DNA of 64,000 nt, taken from Datisca glomerata (taxonomy: Eukaryota > Streptophyta > Magnoliopsida > Cucurbitales > Datiscaceae). A program made the translations under genes and the position numbers. Position 1 is the stretch's first letter, and each line of letters opens with the position of its first letter. The notes below the pieces were generated by a model. The model made no database searches and had not been told where the DNA came from. It was given only the letters and a program-made list of their open reading frames with translations. The stretch is from positions 765,263 through 829,262 of the forward strand of contig QANY01013371.1 in NCBI GenBank assembly GCA_003255025.1. Reading direction: 5' to 3'. Of this stretch, positions 46,936-59,532 are shown one piece after another.

Positions 46936-48077
46936 TAGGTTCTAAACCTTTGGTCTCTCCCTACGCTCTCAAACCTGTTGAGGGAATTTTTAATAACTCA
47001 TTAAAATAGTCAGCTGCAATCAAAGAATAAAGCCGATATCCGAATAAGACTGAAAGCTGGGAAAGAGGACTCCACAAATAGCGGTATTATAATCTTGCGG
47101 CTATGGCTAAACCATACTCTCCCGAGACCCCTGACCCTTATTCTTATGTTTAGTCAACTAATATCTCTCTCTAGTGGATTAGATAAGAACTACAAATGCT
47201 ATAGACCCTTGGAAATCTTTTTAGAGAACCAACTGAGAAGAAAAGATAGAATAGTAAAATGGATATGACTTATCGATCCTATACAGAGAAGGAGAAGCAA
47301 AGAAGATCAAAGGCTTAGCTAACAACCCTTTTAGTCCCAATCTAGCTGAAACTCAATTACACTTTTTCAAAAACCCTTTCACCGTTGGTTTGACCAAATT
47401 CCATATTGTAGCACCAATTCACATTTCTTTTTTTGGAATAGCCCATTTGCGTCTCCCAACCAATTCAAGATAGTAACTAATAGGAAAGTTAAATCAACTG
47501 AGTAGAAACCCAAGAGACCCATGTTGGTAGTTTGCCACCAAATTATATAGATCAAATGTCTAATGCAAGCTCTGCGGCAATAAGTACTCGAGCGAGAAAA
47601 AGAAAAAATGAGATTGAAATTCCATTTGGCATCTTTGGCTAGAAATAATATCGACATATGTCTGAATTCTACATAATTGAGATCCTTTTCACTAATGAAG
47701 AAGGCAATAAAAGAGAAAGAAATGGGGAAATTAGCATTGCTTTATTTGAGGCCTAAGAAAAAAGAAGGAATTTTCTTATCGGGTGGATCTAGTTGATGTA
47801 ATAGAGGAACCTAGACTAGAGAGGGCGGGGTTGTCGTACGGAAGATTTTTATGATAGTGGTCTTGGGGGAATCTTTGCAGAGAGGTCCCTCTGCATCAAG
47901 CACTTCGAGAAAAAAGTTTTGTCTATTTTTTCCCTCATTTGAAGAAAATAGTAGTACAACCCTCGATGAAATCAATATCTTCACAGAGGTTGCATGCAAG
48001 GGCTTGGAGAGCTATTAGAAGGTTCTTCTTATATGAAGACAAAAGCTTTTATGCAGTTAGGAACATTTCATACTACC

Positions 48078-48350
48078 AGCCCATGTTTATGTCGTAGCAG
48101 TTTTGGGTGTGGGATGTCGTTTAACCTCTGTATTCATCTCGTTCCTTATTTACCTGGGTGCACTGTATTTTTAAAAGCTTCCCGTCAAACGGGTTTCTAT
48201 TTCAATTCATGTTAGACGGATCGATATACCAATAATCAAGTTTTCAGTCAACTGGTTGAATACATCGCATCAACCTGGTCGTATTCAAAGGATCTCTCAA
48301 TAGTGAAAATCTCTCACACATTCTTTTAGCATTGCAACCTATTCTATTCT
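48078..48350 (+). pseudogene. ccmC: Mitochondrial ccmC fragment (haem transport for cytochrome c maturation)
   Basis: A frame reads RLTSVFISFLIYLGALYF, an in-frame stop, then KLPVKRVSI, IDIPIIKFSVNW and LNTSHQPG, preceded (after a shift) by QFWVWD. This is the central part of plant mitochondrial CcmC, including its tryptophan-rich FWVWD motif, a membrane protein that handles haem for cytochrome c assembly. Indels and a stop break it, and the part before FWVWD and the C terminus are not recognisable. Because plant ccmC is normally mitochondrial, its presence marks transferred DNA. Confidence 0.82.
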
Positions 48351-51300
48351 CTACTCTCTACCATCTTATGAAACAAGATCAGATTGATGAACAGGATGCT
48401 TCCTCTCCTCGTCTCAGTCACTACCTTTAGAGAAAATAATTCCAGCAGAAGACGAAGAAGACTCTTGGATGGCACTTGCTTTCCTAACTATAATGGGATC
48501 TTATTCTTTCTAAAAGTTACCACCTCTTCTTCACGTAAAACCATTCATTCCTACTTACAGATTCTCTCCGTCTAGGAAAAAAAGCCTTAATTAATGCCCC
48601 TTTTTTTGGGTCATGATTTGATTCTTCTTAACTTGGCCATTTGATTAAGGTTCTTCCGATCGAGAAATAGAAAGAGAACTATTATTCATTTGGAAGTGAC
48701 TGAACTAGCCTTTGCTCATAAAAACGTCGGCACACCTTCATTCTTTATATTTGTCAGCCTTATTAGTGTTACTGCTAATGTCGGCGAAAGGACTTATTAT
48801 TGGAGACTTCTATCTTTTTGGGAGGCCTAAGGACTCCTCTTCTGTAACAGCCTTTTTCAACCTCCCCTCAGGAAGTACGGTAGAGGAATAGCCTGTCTTC
48901 TATCTAGCTTTGAGCCTGGTATCTTGATTGCTGCTACCTTGATTTATCCTGAGTCAGCGCTGGGGCCAGTATCTATTAAGAAGGGGATAGCTGATTTTTT
49001 TCGCTCGTAAATCTATTTAAACTTTCTCTGGAACTACTTTAAATACTGACCTTCCCAAATCAAATGCAACTGATTCAAGAATAGTTGCTCACTCGTCATA
49101 GGGAAAAGAGTAAGTTATAGTCATACATCACCTTGAGTGGAGCCTGGTCTAGGATCGATCCCTTCTGCCCTTCATAAGGATCATGAGTCACGAGATTCGA
49201 ATTAGTTCAAATCAAAGAAAACAAGGCCTTCTGCCCTGATTCAACTTCTCCCAAGGGGCAATCAAGCCTTTGAACATAGGTCAGGTCAAATAGAGATATT
49301 TACACCTTTAAAAGTTGTCCAATCAGTCTAGTTTAGATAGCTTAGATTCTCTTCTCCTCGTACGGATCCATGTTCAGCCTTCTTTCAGTCCTAAATTACT
49401 TAAGCGACATTCATCCCTTTCTTGGCTGATTAACTATAACATCTCTCAAGCCGGCTACTGACTTGCCTTCGTTCACTCAACAATCATTGAATCCAGATCC
49501 AGAAGTGACTGAACTCCCTTTTGAGCTAATTGCATCGGTTATGCAGGCAACAACATATTCTCTAGCAAAATAAATTATCTAGACTAGACCTTTTCTACCA
49601 TATCAAGAGGAAATTGTGATTTTGCATTTGAGAAAGTTTAGCTATGCCCACATCTCTTTCAAAGGGAAGCAGTCTTCTCAAGAATAAAGTCACAATCACA
49701 CCGCTAATAGGCAGAAGAAGAGATTCCCAACAACTGACTCTAATAAGAATTCGTACCGCAGAAAGAAGGTAACCTCACCCTAGGTAATTAGAGCTTTCTT
49801 CCCCTCAGGTCAAAGACTAAGAACTAGCTTTTGAGCTAACCTTACATTGAGCTACTTGCTAACAAGCAACAAGAATTCTCATCACGGCTAACTAAGCATT
49901 CGTTCAGAGTTGACAAGGGAGAGGGCTTACATTCCTATATTATGTTATGATGGATAGGTTGGTTGCACTCCCTTTGAGGTGAGAACAGTTCATTTTGTCT
50001 CAATTATAAGAAAATGACCTCTTTTTAGAGTTTGATACGAACACTAAGCCAAACAGACTATTTATACAGATTCTTAAAAAATGAAAAAATAGACTATCAT
50101 AATATATGATAGAAGCATCACTCTATTTTTCGGATGCCCTTCTTCTTGGCAAGGTCATATCAAGAATATCCTTTGGCTAGGAAAGCACAGTCAGAGTAGT
50201 GCCACACCCAAAGCACCAAGACTATTTATTCTGCTAAAACAGTAAAAAGACATGACCTCTTATGCCAAAAAAGTAAGAAAGTCAAGTTCTGACATGCAGT
50301 TCCCATTCTGAATCCAAGAGAAACCCTAAGAGAATACCATGTTGGCACTGAAACCAAGAGAAATCATTTGAACAAGAGGAATGAAATAAGAGCTTATTCG
50401 TATTCAATGCTAGCCGATCGAGCCTCCCAGATCTGCATCAGCATACGAGCGAAGGAAAGAAAGTACTAGATTAGGTTATTGTTGTTATTCCTTATAGCTA
50501 GATGTGACTACGATAGGTTCTAAAATGAGATACCTTAAAACTAGATAGAATGCATAATGAGAAAGAAGGCCTAGCCATCCTAGTTAAGTGAACGGGGGCT
50601 TTGTGGGATCTCCTCCAAGGAAGTAGAATATATCTATCTTAGGTGTAGGTAGGACTAAGCATGATTTCCTTACTATGTTGGAAGCTTTCTAAAGTGGCTA
50701 TCTATCTTAAATGGATGGGTTTAATAGGTCTTAACTCCTTAGGGGCTCTCCTAATCCTTTCAACGAGAGTGTATATCTTCATATGGGCGACTATTTTTTA
50801 TCCTTTAAGCTGATACCCTTCTATGATTTCTTGCTAAGGTTAGGCATTTTTAAGCCCTTCCATTCCCTACCATTGCCTTCTTTTCTACCCCACGAGTGCG
50901 TAAGGGTGAATTCCAATATTGTTAGGATCCTCATATCTTATCTTCTAATTATTTGTATCCCAAGATTATCCGCTCTTTCTATTTTTCTTCCTTTACTTTC
51001 AGTGTAATAAATAAAGACTCCTTCTTTTACCCTTTTTTTCTTCTACTAGGTTTCAAGTAAGGAAGGATAAATAAGCTAGGATTAGATGTTTCATCTAGCC
51101 AATGAGGGGCAGATATGGATATAAGCTCTTTCCTTTATGCCTGCCATGAACTTCCTTGCCTCCTTTTCAGTTTCCTAAGGACTACTTAATTTCTTGTTTG
51201 TTCTTTCCTTTTTAATAGTAGAGTGAGTTAGGGGAGGAAGTCGTTAGGTGGAGAGGTCAGGTCTCTAGCATCCTATCTTATATAAAAATGCTTTCTACAT

Positions 51301-51779
51301 TTTCATTGTCCTCTCGTCCAGTTGCTCAAGATAGATAAGCAAGGAGCACTTTGATTCATGTAGTTCTATGTTGCTACGGTTGGTTCTGTTCTACAATCAA
51401 CTACCTTGGGCAAGTAGCTTTTGTTGGTTTAGAGCAAGCAATGAAAAGTAAGAATATATTAGATCGATCAAGACAGGTAGGAAGCGCGGCTATGGAACTA
51501 ACATAATAGATAGATCCGCAACCGCAACCAATGCTACCATCCGCTCTTGTTTTATCTGTTGTTGTGAGAATACCTGAAGCAAGTAGCCAAGCAAATAAAT
51601 AGGGAAGCTAGTGAAGAGGAAAGGTCTTCAATCTTACCTGTAGGATGGTATTACTGTCTCTATTCTAGTTGAGTAAGGATGTCATCATAGCTTATAGTTT
51701 GTGAATGTTTAAATCATTCTTTTTTATGAAAAATACAGGGACAAGATGTGACATTCAACATTAGATCGATCTCATCCTT

Positions 51780-54640
51780 GGATTTTATCTTCTGAATTAA
51801 GCTGCAACTCAGATGAGTCCATCGGAGCATGAAGAATTAAGTAGGCATGTTAGCGATCAAATTAAAAAAGGACTTGTCATAGAGAGGGTTCCAAACCTTG
51901 TGATGTGCCTGCTCTCTTAACATCAAAGAAAGATAGAACATGGCGAATGTGCGTTGATAGTCAGGCCATCAACAAAATTACCAAAAAAAATCTTGATTCC
52001 CATTAGACATGTTGTCTGGATCTCGTGTGTTTTCAAAGATTGATCTGAGAAGGGGTAATCTGATGATTAGAATCTGACGGGGGGATGAATGGAAAATCGC
52101 CTTTAAGATGAGGTATGGGACTTTTCGAGGCCTATCAAATGCCCCTAGTACTTTCATGAGGATGATGAATCAGGTGCTTCGGCTTGATTACAAATAAAAG
52201 GCCATTTATTTCATTTATTTCGATGACAATCTAATTGTTAGTGTGGATGAGAATGAACACTTGAATCATGAACAATGTGTACTGGAAGTCTTGCTATGGG
52301 AGAAACTTTATATCAATTTGAAGAAGTGCTCGTCCATTAGAAAAGGAAAATGTATGGGTCATAACTGATCGAGTGGCCTACACCAAAGCCTCTTACGGAA
52401 GTTCGAAGCTTCCATGGGCCATTTTTGGCATGAGCTCTTTCTTTTACAAGGGAGACCACTTCATGATATTGTGCTAAAAATGGCTAATGAAGACCATGCC
52501 CCTGTCACTGATGCATGGATTCTGTGATCGAATGCCACTACAATCCCTTTTAAAAAATGATGGGTTAACTAACGAAAGAAAGATGAAGCCAAATACATTC
52601 TTAAAAGAAAGCGTTGTGGGTTACCTATGATGTAAAATCAAATTGGATGATGCAAGAAGGAAATGGTCCCTAGTGAATGTCAATTGCAGGTTTCAGAAAA
52701 AGGAACCGAGGTTATGAGAGTAAGTGGAGTTGGGCAGGCTACTCTCTAGGGCCTCATTCATAGATAGAGGAGTGTGTTAGTGTTTCGGCTGAGGGACAAG
52801 TAAGTGTACTTTAGGAAGCTATTGCATACCCGATGAGATACAATTGAAATGTGTCCATTCTGAAATACATGACTAAATAGACACATTTCACAAACCTGAA
52901 GAATTTAATTGATCAGTTGCGGTTTAAGAAAAGCACTCGAACGGTAGCATTGGCTGCTATAATTTAAGCTGTGATATTAGCTATCACGTTAGGTGAATCA
53001 GTCATGATAGAGGAAATTTTTCTATAATTGATGTTATTACTTACTATTCCAGTTTTTTGTCAAGATGAGAAAAGAAAGAAAAAAAAGGAGGATTGAACCA
53101 AAATGCATCTTTAATAGCTTTCTCTCTTTCTTTCTTGCTTATAAATCATAGGAAGGCGTAGTTCCTTGTATTATCAGATTTTCTACCCCGGGTTTTGAAA
53201 TGGTTTAAACATCAATTCCACAGGTAAAGTGTTTGGTATGTAAGTAGAAAGGCCAGATTTTCGAATCCTACCAAGAGTCAGTTTATAATAAACCAAGTGA
53301 AGTTAAGATGGATTCAAAAAAGACCTGGATCAATTACTGGAAATTATGAAAATTGTGACTCCAATAACGACCGATTTATGGTGTCCGTTCCTTTCTAGGA
53401 CTTCTGACTATTAAAGATTCATTAATCATTTAGCCAAAGATGCACATCCTTAAGAGTCATTTCTCAATAAGAGCCTTCTAAAATAGATTATCACACTGTA
53501 GAGTAGGAGGTTGTCACCGACAGAGTGAAATTACACCACAATTGAAAGAGAAGGACTCGTCATAGTACATTTTGTACAGAAGTTCTGGCATTAGCTATTA
53601 GATTAGGCACAAAATAGTCTATATGGACCACCAGGCCTTGCAAAAGTGGGGGTACTACTGGCCTAGGCGGGCATGTGAAACGACGTTGCTGAGTATGTGA
53701 AGACGCGCCTCGTGTGTCAACAGAACAAGGTAGAGCGGGACAGACTCTTGGGGCTCTCAGTGTCGTAGCCTGTACCACAAAGACCATGGAAGAGTGTCTC
53801 CATAGATTTTTTCATGGCTCTACCAAAAAGGAAACATGGGTCTTGATCGAGGTGGACCGACTCACAAACAACAACAAAAAGATGCCCATTTTTTCCACTA
53901 TCCCATCCATATTCCTTAAATGGGAAAGACTCACTCAGATCTTTTTTGAGAATATATTCATTGCATGGAATGATACACTCGATTGTCAGTGACAGGGGAC
54001 CCGGTCTTCATTAGCGATTTTTGGAATGAGCTCTTTCTTTTACAAGGGACACAATTTAACATGAGTACAGCTTGCCACCCCCATATGGTCAGACTGAGGT
54101 GGTTAACTGGTGCTTAAAGAACTACCTGGAATGTTTTACACGCGAGACCAACGGAATAGATACATTGGTTACCATGGGCAGAATAATGGTACAATATCAT
54201 TTCTCATTCGGCAACCAAAGAAAGACCGTTTGAAGTGGTATATGGGCACCCATGACTTCTACTTACGCCCTATACTCATGAGTCCACTAAAATACATCAA
54301 GTTGATTGAGACTTGTGGCTTGTGTTTTGTAACTTTGAAAGGAGAATTCGCATGGAGCTCAGGCCCAGGCAAGAAGTGGATAAATATCGATCTAAATGAT
54401 AATTTATGTGGGTGGAGTTCAAGGTTATCCGTGCCCTGAAAGAGAAAAAGATCACCATCACCAGCATATATCTTATCGATGATGTGAAGAAGAACCTGGA
54501 TGGAGCTAGACAGACCCTAGAATCAAAAGCTCAAAAAGGAAGTTCCACAACCTCCCATGCAATGTGGCATGGCTCTCTCATGACTCATTCAGGACTAGGC
54601 ACAGTGAGAGATTATGTGAAGGACCCTAATGTTTAACATA
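51780..54640 (+). pseudogene. Ty3/gypsy pol remnant followed by a gag remnant
   Basis: From 51800 a reverse transcriptase is readable through frameshifts: [20 protein letters not shown], then [15 protein letters not shown], [40 protein letters not shown] and YFDDNLIVS, with YFDD in the place of the catalytic Y-X-DD box. RNase H and integrase pieces follow (VCQQNKVERD, IVSDRGP near 53985, QTEVVNW near 54090). After that a GAG-like piece appears (near 54400-54620: SIYLIDDVKKNL, GTVRDYVKD). GAG normally precedes POL, so two copies or a rearrangement are involved. The phrase GAGCTCTTTCTTTTACAAGG also occurs twice (about 52430 and 54030). Confidence 0.72.
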
Positions 54641-55335
54641 AATAAGAGGAAAAAGTCTTCCATTGAATAGTTGGTTTACAAACATGGGCTTAGATGGAAC
54701 TCAAGAGAGGATATAGCCTCCTAGTGGACTACAAGTTGAAGAGTTCATAATGGTGGGAAAAAGAAAGACTCGAGGCCTAAGCCTGGTAAGATGACAAAGC
54801 AAAATTATGGTTTGGCGAGGGGCTCGCAGTTGTTTCAAGCCCTGAGAACACCCATGCAAAGGTTGTCTCTAAATTTAACAGCCTTTTTATTTTAACTCCC
54901 TGAAATGACAACGAAAAATACTATGTTGCCACTGATAGATCAAAAGAACTCAAAACATCTAATTTTGACACGCAACGGACATGTCATTTGCTTGACTTGG
55001 GCTCGAAAGAGGTGGGCCACCAGCGGTATGAATCACTCATTTCAGGTTAATCCCTTGGTCAAGGGATTTGTTATCGGGTAGGTAGTAGTGGTGGGTTCAT
55101 TCCATTTTAGATATAAGCACATTGGCTATTTCTGACGCTTTAATCGCTATTACGACACCGTTCGTGGGTGATTTTTTATGTCTTTACCAGGCGATCTCCT
55201 AGCGATGACCATATAATTAATAGGTTCCTTCGTTCATAGAAGGGTACGATGAGTGAATGCATTACCCATTGTTGATTGATGCAATCATCAAACCATAGGA
55301 GGTTATGCAATAAAAATCTTTCTTCTCCCAAAGCT

Positions 55336-55405
55336 GGGCAAGGAAGTACTCTAGTACCCCCCCAGAGTACTACCCGGTGACTTCCCTTGCCCGCTTTTAC
55401 TCCAA
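55336..55405. repeat. Imperfect inverted repeat
   Basis: GGGCAAGGAAGTACTCT on the left is mirrored by AGAGTACT...ACTTCCCTTGCCC on the right, giving a hairpin-capable structure of about 60 bases with an unpaired CACCGGGTAG-complement part. Confidence 0.6.
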
Positions 55406-55676
55406 TGAAGGCATTGGAAGTCCTCCTCGAAGAAAGAAGGTCAGTATCAATAGTGGAGTAATGGTCTAGCTCCATGGACTGGTCATTCAGTAGTCTTAGA
55501 GAGCAGTTACTATTTGGTCCATTATTTAGCCTTACTAGAGGGAGCCAATAATGAATCGCAGTTGTTGGCAACGCAAAACATAAGTCTCTAGCCCGATGTA
55601 TAGCCTATCATCATGGGCCCTATAAACGGAACTCAAAGCTACTCAACGTACTGATATAATGATCAGGTCAAGCAAA

Positions 55677-55697
55677 GCGCTCCAACCAAAGGAGCGC
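55677..55697. repeat. Perfect small hairpin
   Basis: GCGCTCC, loop AACCAAA, GGAGCGC. Such GC-rich hairpins are common in plant mitochondrial spacers. Confidence 0.6.
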
Positions 55698-58649
55698 AAT
55701 ATGCACATAACTCCTTAATGAAAAAGAAAAGGCAGGGAGTTTTCAAGTTCTTCACATTCTGAAACTTGAATCCTTAAATTGCTTGATGACATTCAATTTC
55801 GTTCCGTTGGCAATCCTCGTTATCATGTCTCCTTATCTTTCTATTTCCTATAGCTAGGCTACTAGAGAAAGAGATTTTAGATTAGATTGATTAAATTACA
55901 TAAATAGAGAGAAAACCCTTTGCGTATTAGGAAATAGCCTGGTGTTTAGCTATATATATAGGACTTTTTTGGGGATGACCGATTGACTATAATGGGAATG
56001 AGTAGCCTCTTACCCTAAACAAGCGAGCACAATAGAGAGCTTACGGTTGTCGTTTATCTTCGCCTGATCATTGAATTGTTAGTCTTAACTCCTTTTTTCA
56101 GTCAGAAAATGAGTAAATCCATTAATTTGTAGTAGAATAGCCCATAAAAGAGTCCAGTAGTGAGTGAGTAGAGTTTGTGCTTTGGTGGGCACCGGACAAC
56201 ACAACAAGAAGCTTATTGGCCGGCCTATCGCACGCGAGATGAGAGTATACAGTATGCGTAACTAACAGCTATTTGAAATAGTGAAATAAACAGGGTCGGG
56301 CTCAACCAACGACACCTGGTCTGAATCAGAGCAGCAGTGTTGACCTTATTACTTCCATTCTTTTTGAACCTATGTCGTTTTTCTTGCTATCCTCAAAAAG
56401 CTTCTCCCATTTTTCCTTCCCAACCTCATAATTTTCGGAGCAGAACAATTTCCTACTATCCTATCAACCTATAAGTCAGTAATAGTCGAAGCTTTAGGCA
56501 CTAGGCACACAGTAAGAAGTAGCTCTATCAACACAGCTCTGGACGCACACAATCCACTCAGGAAGACCACAACTCTAACTAGCGAAGCGAGGCGATCAAT
56601 CCAACTTATAAAGAAGGCTTTTTCTTATCCCACCTGGCGGTGAAACTCAAAAGAAAGAAATGATTCCTTACTCCAAGATCTTTTCTCGTGGTAGATAGAA
56701 CAGAGAGTCCAAGGGGGAGATTCACTGCGGATGACCCTTAGCAGAAGAAGAAGAGCTAACACGGACAGGAGACCCAGACTTTCATACTTCAAAACCCTAT
56801 GTGCCCACCAGTACTGAACACAAAGAAAATATTGATTTGAAGTGGAATGCATTTCTCGATATCCCATTCCAATATCAGGGATTGGATTCGGGCCTAACTC
56901 GCACTACTTTCAAGAGCCAGCTTTCACACTCCTTCTCTATATAAGATCCATAGCTTCAACAAGACAGTTGCACTAAGATACTCAGAAAGAAGTCAAGCGC
57001 ATCCACAACTGCCGCAGAAAGAATAGGAGCATCTATACTATCTTCCGTAACTTTCGAAAGAGCCACATCAAGAACAAGAGTTAGTACCGCATGTGCCGCA
57101 AGACAGGCGAGAATGGGATATATATTTGAAACAGCAATAGCAAAGAGATTCACCAACAAAGAGGAGATGACCAATTCTTCGAGATGAAAGAAGATTCGCT
57201 GAAAGAAGAGAGCTAAGAAGGGCGAGAATCCTTGAGCAAGGGTGATGGCAAGGAATCCAGAGCGAAGGACAAGTGTTAAGATAATTATATACTATTTTCT
57301 ATCTTCAAGTGCAAAAGAAATAGCTTGCGTAACAACTACAATTGTTTCAGCGGGAGTAGTGGTATTGGAAACGTCCTTAGGTATTTGATTCATTCATTGG
57401 AAGCTACCTTAAATCGAGGATCAAGCTTACCAGAATGCTCCAATTGAAGTAGTTGATCCAATCCTCCCCGACTCATGTATCGATGAAGGTTGGATTGATG
57501 TAGCGACTAGTAAGAGATGATCGCACTTTGTGTTTTGGCCCTTGGCCATTCATTCTCATTCGGCTTGAGCCTGTCTAACGAGGGTTTCATACATACATGC
57601 CATTATACCTCGTCCAACTTCTTTTTAACGAGGAAAGCCCTTACTTCCAAAAAAGAAAGTTTGATTTCATTGTTTTCATTGAGGTTAATTGTTGCAATGG
57701 GAAGAATGGATTCTGAATTAGATGCCCTATCTTCATTTCCCTTCTTCGGAGTGATGACATATCCTAACGTAGATGACCTCAAAAGGAACCAAGGTCGGTG
57801 AGGAAGGTTACTGGCCAACAAGAAAGTTAGAAAGCAGATCTAGACTAAATTGAATAGCAAACTCTTCGGTTGTAGTTCACATAATGACTTGTTAATTCTC
57901 CATGTTGTGGAAGGCGAAAGTCATTGTTAACTGTATCCACTCCCAGCTAAAAAGATTTGAACACCGTTTGATCACTCTTAACCCTAACGCGGAAAGAAGC
58001 AAGAGCACGCTACTCAATAAAGATTTCAAGTATACCGTGAAAGAAGGGCAATGAGTCGGTCTAGATAGTAAAAGAAGGTAACCGTAGGGAAGGGAATGTG
58101 GCTAGGTTCTTTTCAATTTAGCTTGGTTTTTCAGCCTGTTCAAAAGCATTTTCAGTGCATTTTATAGCACAGTAAGTACCACCTGATATTAAATTTCATC
58201 CCTATAGATTTCTCCTTAGTTTCTAGATCTTTTATCAACAATCAAGGCTTGGCAGCTAAGCTATCATAGAGGCTTCATTCAGACATTTCTGAGGTAAGTA
58301 GGGGTGGAGCTTCAGTCCATTTGTCCTTTGGAAGGCGTCAGTAATCTATAGTGATGTAGTATCCCATTACCTTTCTTTTGGCTTTAACATCTATTCTCTT
58401 ATATAGGGTAATAGTGGCATGGCAAGATCATTCCTGCACAACTTAATCTGGTTTAAAAAATGATTATAGGCACTAATTTTATCTATAGGGGAAAACTATT
58501 ATTTACCCCACTCGATGATCTTTATACACTAAAGACATCTATAGGGGAATAAAGACTCAGAAAACCCCCTCCAACTTCCTTTAGAGTCTTAGAAATATGC
58601 CAACTCATCACTTTAGAGAGAGAGGAGAAATCTAGGGTATGGCACAAAG

Positions 58650-59072
58650 ATGTGTGAGAGAGTTCTTATCTCACAGCCAAATCTAAAAAAAGAAGAAATG
58701 AGAATGATCAGGAATGTTCTTCATAATAAATCGTCTTGGTATAAATTTCTATCTGTAGTAGAGGACTTACAAATCTTTTCTCTTTCTAAGCAATTCGACG
58801 AGATAACTTTGGATGACAACACAGAGACTTCGTCTTCTTCTCAAACTTTACTGCAATCTTCGTCTTATGGTTATCCTGGGTCCATTCATCGTTTCTTACG
58901 ATCTTGGGCACCACATTTATTTTGCCTTTCTCTTATTAAGCAATTAAGAGCTCCTTTTATAGAGATATCTTGCAGTCTTGTGGATTTTCCATCATTACAG
59001 TTGTATGACATTCGTATGGGCATTAGGTTTCTCTCTTTTTTAGGCAGTGTGACTTCTTACACCAAGAATTGA
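58650..59072 (+). CDS. Uncharacterised 140-aa open frame
   Basis: ATG at 58650 to TGA at 59070-59072. It is the longest open frame in the mitochondrial-like block on the plus strand. Composition is protein-like (Leu/Ser-rich with a short Ser run SSSSQ) and no membrane signal stands out. I do not recognise the family and cannot say whether it is expressed. Given its setting it may be a chance frame in transferred DNA. Confidence 0.3.
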   Translation: MCERVLISQPNLKKEEMRMIRNVLHNKSSWYKFLSVVEDLQIFSLSKQFDEITLDDNTETSSSSQTLLQSSSYGYPGSIHRFLRSWAPHLFCLSLIKQLRAPFIEISCSLVDFPSLQLYDIRMGIRFLSFLGSVTSYTKN

Positions 59073-59532
59073 AATTATGAGAATCTTATGAGAAGTTATC
59101 TTTTTTTAGAAAGAATATTGGTTTAGCTCATAGCAGAATGTATTCTCCCCGATCACTCTTTGTGATTAGTAGAGCCTTAATAGGTTTGTGGCTCTATTCA
59201 AAGACTAAGTGAGATCTCAAGAAGTGGTGTCTATAGCCTGTTGATTGGCTTTCTCCTATCTGTTCTTCCGATCAGTTCTAGAAAAAGCGTGGGCCTCTTT
59301 CCAATTCTTTTTTCCTAAGAGCTTGTTTGTGCAGGCTCATGTCTATATTTATGTACGTTCATCTCATTCCCTTCCTCTATATGCTCTTCTCTTTCCTTTC
59401 TCTCTCTCTCTAACCTGTACAATATCATTTTGTAAAACACAAAACTGAATAACCATCTCCTTGTCTCTATGTGACTTATCCTTTCCAAGAACACTAAAAA
59501 AATCCCTAGCTTTCTTGATCACATCACAAACA

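Larger units (their letters stand above)
46936..59300. other. Probable nuclear insertion of mitochondrial DNA (NUMT), with retrotransposon remains
   Basis: The base composition changes to a visibly higher GC (estimated from several lines, not computed). The text becomes the CTTTC/GAAAG-rich, gene-poor sequence typical of plant mitochondrial spacers. A ccmC fragment at 48078-48350 is direct support. Ty3/gypsy remains at 51780-54640 fit either, since plant mitochondrial genomes also carry such pieces. No intact mitochondrial gene, rRNA or convincing tRNA was found. The limits are soft: the left edge is somewhere in 46640-47200, the right edge in 58.6-59.4 kb. Listed small open frames inside show no recognised family. 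Confidence 0.6.

Noticed and set aside
53210..53285. tRNA-like TTCGAATCC motif in the mitochondrial-like block
   Set aside because: A T-arm-like GATTTTCGAATCC is present, but I could not draw a matching acceptor stem and D-arm.
55176..55571. 131-codon minus-strand open frame
   Set aside because: No recognisable family and it crosses an inverted repeat; probably a chance frame in mitochondrial-like spacer DNA.
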